Positions 7,519 through 17,290 are shown, counted from the first letter of the stretch. The stretch: DNA of 64,000 bases from DATCJU01 sp036562635 (GCA_036562635.1 DATCJU010000024.1:1-64000); one strand, 5' to 3'. A program made the numbers and translations. The notes: generated by a model not told the origin, from the letters alone.

Positions 7519-8325
7519 TCACAGGTCCAGCAGGGGCTCCAGCCCCAGGGTCAGGCCGGGCCGCTCCAGCACCTTGCGCACGGCCAGCAACACACCCGGC
7601 ATGAACGACTTCCGGTCCAGCGAGTCGTGCCGGATGGTCAGCGTCTCGCCTTCGGTGCCGAACAGCACCTCCTGATGCGCGACCAGTCCGGACAACCGCA
7701 CCGAGTGCACCCGGATCCCGCCCAGGTCCGCACCGCGGGCGCCTGCGACCTCCTGGGTGGTCGCGTCGGGGCACGGGACCATCCCCGCCTCGGCACGGGC
7801 CTGCGCCACGAGCTGGGCCGTCCGGGACGCGGTGCCCGACGGCGCGTCCGCCTTCCGCGGGTGGTGCAGCTCGATGATCTCCACCGACTCGTAGTACTTC
7901 GCCGCGAGCTGGGCGAACTTCATCGACAGCACGGCACCGATCGCGAAGTTCGGCGCGATGAGCACTCCCAGGTCGGGCTTGTGCTCCAGCCAGGAGCGCA
8001 CCGTCGCCAAACGCTCCTCGGTCCACCCGGTGGTGCCCACCACACAGTGGATGCCCTGGTCAATGCAGAACCGCACGTTCTCCATCACCACGTCCGGGTG
8101 GGTGAAGTCGACCACGACCTCCGCCCCGGCGTCCGCGATGTCGAACTTCCAGTCCCGCGCGCCGACCATGGCGACCAGTTCCATGTCCTCGGCCGCGTCG
8201 ACCGCCCGGCAGACCTCGGAACCCATCCGGCCGCGGGCGCCGATCACACCCACCCGGATCGGTTCGTCCTCGGCGCGACGCGGGGCGACGCCACCCGGGT
8301 TCGACGGTTCGACCGTGCTCGTCAT
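7519..8325 (-). CDS. dapB: 4-hydroxy-tetrahydrodipicolinate reductase
   Basis: NAD(P)H-dependent second step of the diaminopimelate/lysine pathway. 268 residues, with the Rossmann motif VGVIGARGRMGSEV near the N-terminus, the VVDFTHPDV strand, the GTTGWTEE loop, and the signature EIIELHHPRKADAPSGTA that carries the catalytic His and Lys. A 20-residue acidic/Pro leader precedes the Rossmann fold. The ATG at 8325 overlaps the pepR stop (ATGA), so translation is coupled. dapA lies 7 kb away on the same strand. Confidence 0.96.
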   Translation of the reverse strand: MTSTVEPSNPGGVAPRRAEDEPIRVGVIGARGRMGSEVCRAVDAAEDMELVAMVGARDWKFDIADAGAEVVVDFTHPDVVMENVRFCIDQGIHCVVGTTGWTEERLATVRSWLEHKPDLGVLIAPNFAIGAVLSMKFAQLAAKYYESVEIIELHHPRKADAPSGTASRTAQLVAQARAEAGMVPCPDATTQEVAGARGADLGGIRVHSVRLSGLVAHQEVLFGTEGETLTIRHDSLDRKSFMPGVLLAVRKVLERPGLTLGLEPLLDL

Positions 8326-9779
8326 CCGATCACCTCGTGCACCTGTGCTGGCAGCTCGTCCGGATGAGAGTACGGTCCGACCACGGCCACGCTCGGACGG
8401 GCTCGGAGCAGTTCCGCGGCCAGCTCGGTCACCTGCTCGACGGTGACCGCGTCGATACGCTCCAGGGTCTGCTCGACCGTCAGGTGCCGCGCGTAGTTCA
8501 GCTCGCCCTTCCCGATTCGGCTCATGCGGGAGCCGGTGTCCTCCAGGCCCAGCACCAGGCCGCCCCGGAGCTGGCCCTTGCCCCGCGCCACCTCGGCCTC
8601 GGTGAGGCCGTGCTCGGCGACCTCGGTGAGCACCTCCCGCACCACCGCGGCCACCTCGCCGAGTCGCTCCGGCTGGCAACCGGCGTAGACGGACAGGCTG
8701 CCGGTGTCGGAGTAGGAGGACAGCGAGGAGTACACCGAGTACGCCAGACCGCGCTTCTCCCGCACCTGCTGGAACAGTCGGGAGCTCATCCCGCCCCCGA
8801 GCGCGGCGTTGAGCACGCCCAGGGCGAACCGCCGCTCGTCGTAGCGGTCCAGAGCGGGCACCCCGAGCATCAGGTGGGCCTGCTCGGTGTCGTCGGTGTG
8901 CAGGGCCAACCGCTGCTGCCCGGCGAGTGTCACCGTGCCCCGGCGCGGCGGCTCCGGGGCGGCGTTCCCACTCAGCCGGTCGCCGAGCGCACGCTCCACC
9001 AGCTGCAGCACCTGCTCGTGCTCGATGTTGCCGGCCACCGCGAACACCATGCGGGGCAGCCGGTAGCGCTCGCGGTAGAAGGCGTACAGCGCGTCCCGGC
9101 TCATCGCCGTGATCGACTCCTCGGTGCCCAGCACGGAGCGGGCCAGCGGGTGCGTGCCGAGGAGGGCCTCGCAGAACGCGTCGTGCAGCAGGTCCTCGGG
9201 GTCGTCACCACGCATGGCGATCTCCTCGAGCACCACACCGCGCTCGGTCTCCATCTCGCGCTCCTCGCACAGCGCGTCGAAGACCACGTCGCAGACCAGG
9301 TCCACGGCCAACGGCAGGTCGGTGTCCAGCACGTTCGCGTAGTAGCAGGTGTGCTCCTTGGCGGTGAACGCGTTCAGCTCACCGCCGACCGCGTCCACCT
9401 CCTCGGCGATCTGCACCGCACTGCGCCGGACCGTGCCCTTGAACAGCAGGTGCTCCAGGTAGTGCGCAGCCCCCAGCACCGGGGGTTCCTCGTCCCGGGA
9501 GCCCACACCCACCCAGATGCCGACCGAGGCCGAACGGACGCCGGGCACCCGCTCGGTGACGACCCGCAGGCCGCCGGGCAGCACGGTGCGCTGCACGGTG
9601 CTGCCCCCCTCGGAGCGTTCCAGCACCCAGGTGCTGCCCACGGGCTGCAGGTGGCCCGGGATCACGTCGTCGTCCTCGGCCAGGACCGGGGGTGTCACCG
9701 TCGCCGTGTCGTACCGATGCGAGCGGCCGCGGGCACCGGAGGCACCCGCGGCCGCAGCACCGCTGTCGCGGTCCGTCAC
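8322..9779 (-). CDS. pepR: M16-family zinc metalloprotease (PepR)
   Basis: 485 residues, inverzincin type. The zinc motif HxxEH is HYLEH at residues 106-110, with the downstream Glu in ETERGVVLEEI (about 185). The C-terminal non-catalytic M16 half follows, including the YSVYSSLSSYSDTGSLSVYAG segment. An approximately 50-residue N-terminal extension is low in complexity. It overlaps the pnp stop by four bases upstream and the dapB start downstream. Homologues are cytoplasmic processing peptidases; the substrate is unknown. The pnp-pepR-dapB order is conserved in mycobacteria. Confidence 0.95.
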   Translation of the reverse strand: MTDRDSGAAAAGASGARGRSHRYDTATVTPPVLAEDDDVIPGHLQPVGSTWVLERSEGGSTVQRTVLPGGLRVVTERVPGVRSASVGIWVGVGSRDEEPPVLGAAHYLEHLLFKGTVRRSAVQIAEEVDAVGGELNAFTAKEHTCYYANVLDTDLPLAVDLVCDVVFDALCEEREMETERGVVLEEIAMRGDDPEDLLHDAFCEALLGTHPLARSVLGTEESITAMSRDALYAFYRERYRLPRMVFAVAGNIEHEQVLQLVERALGDRLSGNAAPEPPRRGTVTLAGQQRLALHTDDTEQAHLMLGVPALDRYDERRFALGVLNAALGGGMSSRLFQQVREKRGLAYSVYSSLSSYSDTGSLSVYAGCQPERLGEVAAVVREVLTEVAEHGLTEAEVARGKGQLRGGLVLGLEDTGSRMSRIGKGELNYARHLTVEQTLERIDAVTVEQVTELAAELLRARPSVAVVGPYSHPDELPAQVHEVIG

Positions 9780-11977
9780 TTGGTCGGCTTCTCCTCGTCC
9801 TCGGGAACCAACACGAGGCTGATCTTGCCGCGGCTGTCGATGTCGGCGATCTCCACGCGGAGCTTGTCGCCGACCTTCACCACGTCCTCGACCCGGGCGA
9901 TCCGCTTGCCGTTGCCCAGCTTGGAGATGTGCACCAGGCCGTCCTTACCGGGCAGCAGCGAGACGAAGGCACCGAACGCGGCGGTCTTGACCACGGTGCC
10001 CAGGTACCGCTCACCGACCTTCGGCATCTGCGGGTTGGCGATGGCGGTGATCTTCTCCACCGCCGCCTGGGCGGACGGGCCGTCGGCCGCACCGACGTAG
10101 ACGGTGCCGTCGTCCTCGATGGTGATCTCGGCCCCGGTCTCCTCGGTGATGGAGTTGATCATCTTGCCCTTCGGGCCGATGACCTCGCCGATCTTGTCGA
10201 CCGGGATGGTGATCGTGGTCACCCGCGGCGCGTACGGGCTCATCTCGTCCGGAGCGGAGATGGCCTCGGCCATGACCTCCAGGATGGTCAGCCGGGCGTC
10301 CCGGGCCTGGCTGAGCGCCTGGGCCAGCACCTCGGACGGGATGCCGTCCAGCTTGGTGTCCAGCTGCAGCGCGGTGATGAAGTCCTTGGTGCCGGCGACC
10401 TTGAAGTCCATGTCGCCGTAGGCGTCCTCGGCACCCAGGATGTCGGTCAGCGCCACGTAACGGGTCTGGCCGTCCACCTCGTCGGACACCAGGCCCATGG
10501 CGATGCCCGCCACCGGGGCCTTCAGCGGCACACCGGCGTTGAGCAGCGACATGGTGGAGGCACACACCGACCCCATCGAGGTGGAGCCGTTGGAGCCCAG
10601 CGCCTCGGAGACCTGACGGATGGCGTAGGGGAACTCCTCGCGCTTGGGCAGCACCGGGATCAGGGCACGCTCGGCCAGCGCACCGTGCCCGATCTCCCGC
10701 CGCTTCGGCGAGCCGACCCGACCGGTCTCACCGGTGGAGTAGGGCGGGAAGTTGTAGTGGTGCATGTAGCGCTTGGTGGTCTCCGGCGCCAGCGTGTCCA
10801 GCGTCTGCTCCATGCGGAGCATGTTCAGCGTGGTCACGCCCAGGATCTGGGTCTCACCCCGCTCGAACAGGGCCGAGCCGTGCGCCCGCGGCACCACACC
10901 GACCTCGGCGGTCAGGCTGCGGATGTCGGTGACCCCACGGCCGTCGATGCGGACCTTGTCCCGCAGGATGCGCTGCCGCACCAACTTCTTGGTCAGCGCC
11001 CGGAACGCGGCGCCGATCTCCTTCTCCCGGCCCAGGAACGGCGACTCCTCGTCCCCGAGCACCCGCTCCAGGCAGAGCTCCTTGACCTCGTCGAGACGGG
11101 CTTCGCGCTCCTGCTTGCCGGGGATGGTCAGCGCCTCGGCCAGCTCGTCGCGGATCGCGTTCTCCACCGCCTGGTAGGCGTCCTCCTCGTAGGCGGGGAA
11201 CAGCGGGAACTCGGTGGTCTCCTTCGCCGCGACCTCGGCCAGCCGCTGCTGGGCCTCGCACAGCACCCGGATGAACGGCTTGGCCGCCTCCAGACCCTCG
11301 GCCACGACCTCCTCGGTGGGCGCCTGGGCACCGCCGGCGACCAGGTCGACGGTGTGCTCGGTGGCCTCGGCCTCCACCATCATGATCGCCACGTCGTCAC
11401 CGACGATCCGCCCGGCGACGACCATGTCGAACACGGCCTTGCCCAGCTGCTCGACCGTGGGGAAGGCCACCCACTGGCCCTCGACCAGCGCCACCCGGAC
11501 ACCGCCGATCGGGCCGGAGAACGGCAGGCCGGCGAGCTGGGTGGACGCCGAGGCGGCGTTGATGGCCAACACGTCGTACAGGTCCTGCGGGTGCAGGCTC
11601 ATCACCGTGACGACGATCTGCACCTCGTTGCGCAGCCCGTCCACGAAGGAGGGACGCAGCGGACGGTCGATCAGCCGACAGGCCAGGATGGCGTCGGTGG
11701 AGGGACGGCCCTCCCGGCGGAAGAAAGAGCCGGGGATACGTCCCACCGCGTACATCCGCTCCTCGACGTCCACGGTGAGCGGGAAGAAGTCGAAGTGCTC
11801 CTTCGGCTGCTTGGACGCCGTGGTGGCGGACAGCAGCATGGTCTCCTCGTCGAGGTAGGCCACCACGCTGCCCCCGGCCTGGCGGGCGAGCCGGCCGGTC
11901 TCGAAGCGAATAGTGCGGGTACCGAAGCGACCGTTGTCGATGACTGCGGTCGATTCAGCGATCTGGTTCTCGGTCAC
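9776..11977 (-). CDS. pnp: Polyribonucleotide nucleotidyltransferase / guanosine pentaphosphate synthetase
   Basis: 733 residues: two RNase PH-like domains (active-site region NGSTSMGSVCASTMSLLNAGVP), an intervening helical domain, then a KH domain (about 575-640, IGPKGKMINSITEETG) and an S1 domain (about 655-725, YLGTVVKTAAFGAFVSLLPG). It degrades RNA phosphorolytically from the 3' end and adds 3' tails; the actinobacterial enzyme has also been called GpsI for pppGpp synthesis. It lies 234 bases downstream of rpsO on the same strand, the classical rpsO-pnp pairing, and is coupled to pepR by a 4-base overlap. Confidence 0.97.
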   Translation of the reverse strand: MTENQIAESTAVIDNGRFGTRTIRFETGRLARQAGGSVVAYLDEETMLLSATTASKQPKEHFDFFPLTVDVEERMYAVGRIPGSFFRREGRPSTDAILACRLIDRPLRPSFVDGLRNEVQIVVTVMSLHPQDLYDVLAINAASASTQLAGLPFSGPIGGVRVALVEGQWVAFPTVEQLGKAVFDMVVAGRIVGDDVAIMMVEAEATEHTVDLVAGGAQAPTEEVVAEGLEAAKPFIRVLCEAQQRLAEVAAKETTEFPLFPAYEEDAYQAVENAIRDELAEALTIPGKQEREARLDEVKELCLERVLGDEESPFLGREKEIGAAFRALTKKLVRQRILRDKVRIDGRGVTDIRSLTAEVGVVPRAHGSALFERGETQILGVTTLNMLRMEQTLDTLAPETTKRYMHHYNFPPYSTGETGRVGSPKRREIGHGALAERALIPVLPKREEFPYAIRQVSEALGSNGSTSMGSVCASTMSLLNAGVPLKAPVAGIAMGLVSDEVDGQTRYVALTDILGAEDAYGDMDFKVAGTKDFITALQLDTKLDGIPSEVLAQALSQARDARLTILEVMAEAISAPDEMSPYAPRVTTITIPVDKIGEVIGPKGKMINSITEETGAEITIEDDGTVYVGAADGPSAQAAVEKITAIANPQMPKVGERYLGTVVKTAAFGAFVSLLPGKDGLVHISKLGNGKRIARVEDVVKVGDKLRVEIADIDSRGKISLVLVPEDEEKPTK

Positions 11978-12173
11978 GTTGTTCTTCTCCTCGTTCCACG
12001 GGCCATGACGTCACCGCGCAACGGGGTCACGGTCCGGACGAGGCCGGTCTTCGATTGAAGCCCCCGGCGACGAGCCCGAAGGCTCGGTCCGAGAACCACC
12101 ACCGAGGACCGGCGAACTGGTCTCCCGTGCGCGTGCGCGGCATCGGCCCCATGTTCTGTTGTTGTTATGCGCC

Positions 12174-12204
12174 GAGGGGGAGCGGCCGGCGACCGCTCCC
12201 CCTC
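12174..12204 (-). terminator. Hairpin after rpsO
   Basis: A 12-bp GC stem with a 7-base loop directly downstream of rpsO. It may be a terminator, an attenuator or the processing hairpin that separates rpsO from pnp mRNA, as in other bacteria. No T tract is seen. Confidence 0.55.
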
Positions 12205-12211
12205 GCCGGGC

Positions 12212-12481
12212 TCAACGGCGCAGGCCGAGCCGCTGGATCAGCGACCGGTAGCGCTCGATGTCCACCCTCGCCAGGTAGTTCAGCAGGCGACGGCGACGAC
12301 CCACCATCAGCAGCAGACCACGCCGCGAGTGGTGGTCGTGCTTGTGCACCTTCAGGTGCTCGGTCAGGTCGCTGATCCGCTTGCTCAGCAGCGCGACCTG
12401 GGCCTCGGGCGAGCCGGTGTCCTTCTCGTGGATGCCGTACTCGGCGAGGATCTTCTTCTTCTCAGCAGTGCTCAGAGCCAC
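12212..12481 (-). CDS. rpsO: 30S ribosomal protein S15
   Basis: 89 residues, the standard S15 length. The family signature is visible: LSKRISDLTEHLKVHKHDHHSRRGLLLMVGRRRRLLNYL. It binds the central domain of 16S rRNA early in 30S assembly. The GTG start at 12481 is preceded by GGAAGGG. It is the first gene of the rpsO/pnp/pepR/dapB minus-strand series. Confidence 0.98.
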   Translation of the reverse strand: MALSTAEKKKILAEYGIHEKDTGSPEAQVALLSKRISDLTEHLKVHKHDHHSRRGLLLMVGRRRRLLNYLARVDIERYRSLIQRLGLRR

Positions 12482-12703
12482 GAGCTGTGCTGTCCCTTCC
12501 GATGTCTATCACGTACCGTGCAGCCCGGCCCACGCAATTACGCGCCGGGTGAGCCGGTCCCGGCCGCCACGGACCGCAGCCGGACCCAACAAGCGAGAGT
12601 ATCAGCACCGGGCCGGGCGGGTGGCCATCCGACCGGGCGCGCCGTGCCGTGGCTGTCGCGACACCCGCGCCGACCGGCTCCTCACCCGACGGCGTGTCTC
12701 GTG

Positions 12704-13246
12704 TCACCGTTCAGGGATTTCCCGTTCCGGCGTCAACGGAACCCGGTGCAGCGGGGTGTAGGTGGGTCCGGCCGGGCCGAGCCGGCTGTGCACCAGCGTC
12801 ACCTCCCGTGGCCGCCACCACGGACCGGTGTAGTCGCGCAGGATCCGACGCAACGCGGTGGTGTCCGGATGCCCCCGGGACCATCGCGCGACCGTGAGGT
12901 GGGCCCGGTAGCCCCGCGGGTCGGCCCCGGCCGCCCGCACCAACGCCCGCAGGGCCCGCAGGTCGTCGTCCTCCGCCGGCTCCACGCCGATCCACAGCAC
13001 ACCGCGGAAGACCCCGGCCGAGGCCAACCGCAGCACCGGGGCCGTCAGGTCGCGTACCCGGTGCTCCAGCCGGGCGACCCGTCTCTCCCGCTCGCTCTCG
13101 TCACAGTCCCCGTGGAAACACAGGGTCAGGTGCCACCGCTCGGGGGGAACCAGCCGCACCCCGGCCGGCAGTTCCAACGGCCGCAGCGCCGAACCGAGGT
13201 CCTCGATCACCTCGGGGTCCGGCCACAGGGCGGTGAACAGTCGCAC
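12704..13246 (-). CDS. thpR: RNA 2',3'-cyclic phosphodiesterase (2H family)
   Basis: 180 residues. Both catalytic HxT motifs of the 2H phosphoesterase superfamily are present: HLTL at about 39-42 and HLTV at about 116-119. The N-terminus MRLFTALWPDPEV is typical of ThpR/LigT. It probably opens 2',3'-cyclic phosphates on RNA ends or related nucleotides. It is followed by rpsO on the same strand and preceded by an HTH gene ending six bases upstream of it, suggesting one transcript. Confidence 0.88.
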   Translation of the reverse strand: MRLFTALWPDPEVIEDLGSALRPLELPAGVRLVPPERWHLTLCFHGDCDESERERRVARLEHRVRDLTAPVLRLASAGVFRGVLWIGVEPAEDDDLRALRALVRAAGADPRGYRAHLTVARWSRGHPDTTALRRILRDYTGPWWRPREVTLVHSRLGPAGPTYTPLHRVPLTPEREIPER

Positions 13247-13251
13247 GGCGC

Positions 13252-13788
13252 TCAGGCCGTGTCCGCGGCCCGCCGGAGCAGCCCGGCCAGCCGGGGGAAC
13301 TTCTCGGCGAGCAGCTCCGCCGCCTCCTGCAGATCCTCGCCACGGGTGTGCCGGCGGATCAGCGCCAACGCCATCATCTCGCCGCTCCCGTCGTCCACCG
13401 GGAGGGTGTCACGCCCCACCTTCGGCCGGGAGTTGCGCACCTCCTCCAGGGCTCGTTTGAGCGCCTCCTTGTCCCCGGAGGCCACCTCGGGGGTGAGCAC
13501 CCGCCGCTCCAGCATCACCATGCGGGCGAGCACCGCGGGGTTCCCGATCTTCGCCCGGCGCCCGCTCATCACCTGACTGAGCATGGGCGCGCTGATACCC
13601 AACACCTCGGCAAGCTGAGCCTGAGAGACGTCGAACGCCACGACCAGCCGACGGACCCGATCCCCCAACGGCTCGCCGTACCACTCGCGTTGGAGAGCGA
13701 GGTTGCGTTGGACGATCTTCTGCTCCTCCACTATCAGCTCCCCCTGAGCGGCTCTTCGCAGGTCAAGCAAGGCCATCCTGCCAGGCAC
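13252..13788 (-). CDS. Helix-turn-helix DNA-binding protein
   Basis: 178 residues. A single XRE-like helix-turn-helix (SQAQLAEVLGISAPMLSQVMSGRR, about residues 54-77) sits between a helical N-terminus and a C-terminal region with no recognisable domain. Similar regulators lie between rpsO and ribF in other Pseudonocardiaceae, from memory. The GTG at 13788 opens the frame; an ATG at 13776 is an alternative, with only a weak GGCAGG in front. It is probably in the same transcript as thpR. The regulon is unknown. Confidence 0.75.
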   Translation of the reverse strand: MPGRMALLDLRRAAQGELIVEEQKIVQRNLALQREWYGEPLGDRVRRLVVAFDVSQAQLAEVLGISAPMLSQVMSGRRAKIGNPAVLARMVMLERRVLTPEVASGDKEALKRALEEVRNSRPKVGRDTLPVDDGSGEMMALALIRRHTRGEDLQEAAELLAEKFPRLAGLLRRAADTA

Positions 13789-13848
13789 CCGTCAGTGGGC
13801 GGGCTCGAACCGAGCACCCGTTCGCATCTGCACCACCGAAGAACCCGC

Positions 13849-14826
13849 TCAGCCGTTCCGGACCTGGGTGGTTCCGAGCAGCTCCCGGGTACGGGCGACG
13901 TCCCGCTTCATCTGCTCCACCAGCTCCTCGGCGGAGTCGAAACGCTCCATACCGCGCAGCCGGGCCACGAAGTCCAGGCCGACCTGCTCGCCGTAGAAGT
14001 CCTCGTCCACGTCCAGCACGTACGCCTCGACCCGACGCTCCCGCCCGGAGAACGTGGGGTTGGTGCCCACCGACACCGCGGCGGGCAGGGCACGCACCGC
14101 CTTCCCGCCGTCGTGGTCGTGGTGCACGAACCAGCACGCGTAGACCCCGTCCGCCGGCACCGCGACATGCGGTGGGGTGGACAGGTTCGCCGTGGGGAAG
14201 CCGAGCTTCCTGCCCCGCCCGTCGCCACGCACCACGATGCCGTCCAGGCGGTGCGGGCGCCCCAGTGCCTCCGCCGCCGCCTCCACGTCCCCGGCGTCGA
14301 TGCACGCACGGATGTAGGTGGAGGAGAAGGTGACCCGTCCCGCGGACGTGGTCTGGCTGACCAGCTCGGCCCCCTCCACGGTGAAGCCGAAGCGACGGCC
14401 CAGCTCACGCAGCAGCTCGACGTTGCCGGCCGCCTTGTGCCCGAAGGTGAAGTTCTCCCCCACCACCACGGCCGCGGCGTGCAGCCGGTCCACCAGGATC
14501 TCGTGCACGAACTCGTCGGCCGGCATCCGGGACAGCTCCGTGGTGAAGGGCACCACGCAGAACACGTCGACGCCCAGCTGTTCGACCAGCTCCGCCCTGC
14601 GGGGCAGGGTGGTCAGCCGAGCCGGGTGGCTGCCCGGCCGCACCACCTCCGCCGGGTGCGGGTCGAAGGTCATCAGCACACACGGCACCCCACGCTCCCG
14701 GGCGAGCTCCACGGCCTGCCCGATGAGCTGCTGGTGGCCCCGGTGCACACCGTCGAACACACCGATGGTGACCACGCATCGCCCCCACCCACCGGGGAGG
14801 CTCTCCAGACCGCGCCAGCGCTGCAC
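13849..14826 (-). CDS. ribF: Bifunctional riboflavin kinase / FAD synthetase
   Basis: Converts riboflavin to FMN and FMN to FAD. About 325 residues from the GTG at 14826 (VQRWRGLESLPGG is the usual actinobacterial N-terminus; the frame is open to 14853). The adenylyltransferase domain has GVFDGVHRGHQ near residue 22 and the SSTYIRACI motif. The C-terminal riboflavin kinase domain has GRKLGFPTANL (about 198) and the NPTFSGRERRVEAYVLD segment. It follows truB on the same strand with a 30-base gap, the conserved truB-ribF order. Confidence 0.96.
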   Translation of the reverse strand: MQRWRGLESLPGGWGRCVVTIGVFDGVHRGHQQLIGQAVELARERGVPCVLMTFDPHPAEVVRPGSHPARLTTLPRRAELVEQLGVDVFCVVPFTTELSRMPADEFVHEILVDRLHAAAVVVGENFTFGHKAAGNVELLRELGRRFGFTVEGAELVSQTTSAGRVTFSSTYIRACIDAGDVEAAAEALGRPHRLDGIVVRGDGRGRKLGFPTANLSTPPHVAVPADGVYACWFVHHDHDGGKAVRALPAAVSVGTNPTFSGRERRVEAYVLDVDEDFYGEQVGLDFVARLRGMERFDSAEELVEQMKRDVARTRELLGTTQVRNG

Positions 14827-14856
14827 GCCATGCAGCCTAGGCGACAGCCACACCCG

Positions 14857-15765
14857 TCACGGCTCGGGGCGCAGCACGACGAGCGGGCGTGCCGCACCGC
14901 CCTGCTCGTTGACCAGTCCCACCACCCGGCCGTCCGGGCCGAACACCCCGTAGGTCCCGGAGATGCCCGTCGCGGGCAGGGGCCGTCCGTGCCCCAACGC
15001 ACGCACCTCGGCGGCGCTGACGTCCCGGCGCGGGAAGGCGGCGGCGACCGCCGCGTCCAGGTCCAGGCTCAACCGCGGCTCGGCCTCCAGCTGCTCCAGG
15101 GTGCGGGCGTGGAGCAGCCCGAACGGGCCGACCCGGGTGCGGCGCAGCGCCACCAGGTGGCCACCGACTCCCAGCCGGGCCCCCAGATCCCGGGCCAGCG
15201 CCCGGACGTAGGTGCCCGAGGAGCACTCGACCATGACGTCCAGATCGGTGTACGGCGCCTCGCGACGCAGCATGAGCAGGTCGAAACGGTGCACGGTGAC
15301 CGGCCGGGCGGCCAGCTCGACCTGCACCCCGGACCGGACCAGCTCGTAGGCCCGCTTGCCGGCGATCTTCACCGCGCTGACCGCACTGGGCACCTGCTCG
15401 ATGTCACCGGTCAGCTCCGCGATGCCCGCGCGCACCTCGCCCTCGTCCACCCCGGTCGCGTCCGCGGTGGACAGCACCTCGCCCTCGGCGTCGTCGGTGG
15501 TGGTCGCCGCGCCGAGCCGGATGGTCGCCAGGTACGCCTTGGTGTCCATGGCGAGGTGTCCCAGGATCTTGGTCGCGCGCTCCACACCGAGCACGAGCAC
15601 GCCGGTGGCCATGGGGTCCAGCGTGCCGGCGTGACCGATCTTGCGGGTACCGAGGATGCGCCGCGCCCTGGCCACCACGTCGTGGGACGTCATCCCGGCC
15701 GGTTTGTCGACCACGACGAGGCCGGACGGCGCCTGGGGTCGGGAGGATCGAGCGGGTTTGGACAC
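14857..15765 (-). CDS. truB: tRNA pseudouridine-55 synthase
   Basis: 302 residues from the GTG at 15765. The catalytic Asp is in HAGTLDPMATGVL (about residue 50). VVDKPAGMTSHDVV, CSSGTYVRALARDLG and a C-terminal TruB_C/PUA-like domain complete the family set. It modifies U55 in the T loop of elongator tRNAs. An upstream extension to 15822 is open but not family-like. It is co-transcribed with ribF and separated from the upstream MFS gene by a strong terminator. Confidence 0.95.
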   Translation of the reverse strand: MSKPARSSRPQAPSGLVVVDKPAGMTSHDVVARARRILGTRKIGHAGTLDPMATGVLVLGVERATKILGHLAMDTKAYLATIRLGAATTTDDAEGEVLSTADATGVDEGEVRAGIAELTGDIEQVPSAVSAVKIAGKRAYELVRSGVQVELAARPVTVHRFDLLMLRREAPYTDLDVMVECSSGTYVRALARDLGARLGVGGHLVALRRTRVGPFGLLHARTLEQLEAEPRLSLDLDAAVAAAFPRRDVSAAEVRALGHGRPLPATGISGTYGVFGPDGRVVGLVNEQGGAARPLVVLRPEP

Positions 15766-15825
15766 GGCGTTCCATCCTGCCGCACCGCGGCACACGCCCG
15801 GGTAACGGGGCCCGGGCTCCACACG

Positions 15826-15867
15826 GCGGCGGGTGGGTGACGCCCCGGGGCGTCACCCACCCGCCGC
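15826..15867 (-). terminator. Long perfect palindrome, terminator of the MFS gene
   Basis: Each arm is 21 bp and perfectly self-complementary, with no obligatory loop, centred between 15846 and 15847. It lies 83 bases past the MFS stop and 61 bases before the truB start, so it likely ends the MFS transcript. There is no T tract. Confidence 0.7.
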
Positions 15868-15949
15868 GCACGGGGTTCCTGTTGTGGTCTTCCGGAGGGG
15901 GACCCGCCGACGGACGCGACGGGCACCGGGTCCGCGTCGTGCGGACCGG

Positions 15950-17290
15950 TCACGCAGCCGCGAGTGCCGGGTGGCCGGCCGGCACGATGTCCCAGCGCGA
16001 GGGACGCAGCCGGACCGGGACCTCCTCACCACGTGCCTCGGCGGCGAACACGGCCGCACGGGCCCGACGCCACCACACCAACGCCCGTACGGTGCCGAAC
16101 AGCACGACCCCGACCAGGGCCAACAGTGCGATCCGGAACGACTGGGCCGGCGCCAGGGCGGCGGTGAGGTCCAGCAGCACGCCGGTGGTCAGCGCGGCGA
16201 TGGTGGTGGCCACGAACCCGCCGACGTTGACCACGCCGGTGGCGGTACCGACCCGCTGCAGCGGGTTGTAGTCGCGGGCCAGCGCGAAGCCGACGGCCGA
16301 GACGGGACCACCGAGGGAGAGCACACCGAAGGCCAGCACCAGCACCGGCAGCGGCGGCCGACCACCCGGCCAGGCCAGCAGCACGGCCCACAGCACGAGG
16401 CTGGACACCAGGAAGAGGACGGTCAGCGGCGTGCGCAGCTCCGGGCGGCGCGCGGTGAAGGCACCGACCAGCGGGCCGCCCACCAGGCCACCGAGCACCA
16501 GCACCCCCAGCATCGTGCCGGCGGTGGCCTGGCTCAGGCCCTGCCCCTCCACCAGGTAGGGGAAGCCCCAGAGCAGACCGAGGGTGGCCGGGCCGGCGGT
16601 GGTGGCGAAGTGCACCCAGAAGCCCAGCCGGGTGCCCGGGGTGCCCCAGGAGGCCCGGACCTTGTTGACCACCTCGCGCGGGCGCACCGGCTCGACCGGA
16701 GGCGGGGTGACCCCGGCCGGGAAGTCGCGGAGGCGCAGCATGATCAGTGCGGAGTAGAGGGTGGTGGCCACCCCGGCGACCAGGAAGGTGACGGTCCACC
16801 CGATGCCGTCCAGCATCAGGGTGAGCGGGACGGTGGCGACGAGGTTGCCCGCGGAGCCGAAGACACCGGTGAGGGCGACGACCAGGGCGTAACGGTGGGC
16901 GGGGAAGTGCGCCGCGACCAGGCGCAGCACGCTGACGAAGGTCAGGGCGTCACCGACCCCGAGCACGGTGCGGGCGACCAGCCCGAGGGAGTAGGAGTCG
17001 GCTACCGCGAACAGGACCTGCCCCAGGCCCATCAGCAGTGCGGCACCGGTCAACATCAACCGCGGACCGAACCGGTCCACCAGCAGACCGGTCGGCACCT
17101 GCATGGCTGCGTAGACACCGACCTGCAGCACGGTGAACACCCCGAGTGCGGCGGGGCCCACCCCGAACCGCTCACCGGCTTCCAAGCTGGCCACACCCAG
17201 CGAGCACCGGTGGAACACGGCGGCGAAGTAGATGACGACGGCGATGGTCCAGACAAGCCAACCCTGTCGGGTGGCGCGCTCGACCGGCAC
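15950..17290 (-). CDS. Major facilitator superfamily transporter
   Basis: 446 residues with about 12 hydrophobic segments. The loop 2-3 MFS signature is present (GLLVDRFGPRLML, about 68-80), and a shorter version follows TM8. The N-terminus contains the hydrophobic AVVIYFAAVFHRCSLGVAS, resembling the ACS/NarK-like MFS branch. The substrate is unknown. A less GC-rich stretch at about 17380-17440 probably holds its promoter, and a 42-base palindrome terminates it. Confidence 0.85.
   Translation of the reverse strand: MPVERATRQGWLVWTIAVVIYFAAVFHRCSLGVASLEAGERFGVGPAALGVFTVLQVGVYAAMQVPTGLLVDRFGPRLMLTGAALLMGLGQVLFAVADSYSLGLVARTVLGVGDALTFVSVLRLVAAHFPAHRYALVVALTGVFGSAGNLVATVPLTLMLDGIGWTVTFLVAGVATTLYSALIMLRLRDFPAGVTPPPVEPVRPREVVNKVRASWGTPGTRLGFWVHFATTAGPATLGLLWGFPYLVEGQGLSQATAGTMLGVLVLGGLVGGPLVGAFTARRPELRTPLTVLFLVSSLVLWAVLLAWPGGRPPLPVLVLAFGVLSLGGPVSAVGFALARDYNPLQRVGTATGVVNVGGFVATTIAALTTGVLLDLTAALAPAQSFRIALLALVGVVLFGTVRALVWWRRARAAVFAAEARGEEVPVRLRPSRWDIVPAGHPALAAA

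Noticed and set aside
13795..13865. GGTTCGAGCCCGC-like T-arm on the minus strand before the HTH gene
   Set aside because: The stem pairs within itself but no acceptor, D or anticodon arm can be drawn in the 70 bases around it.
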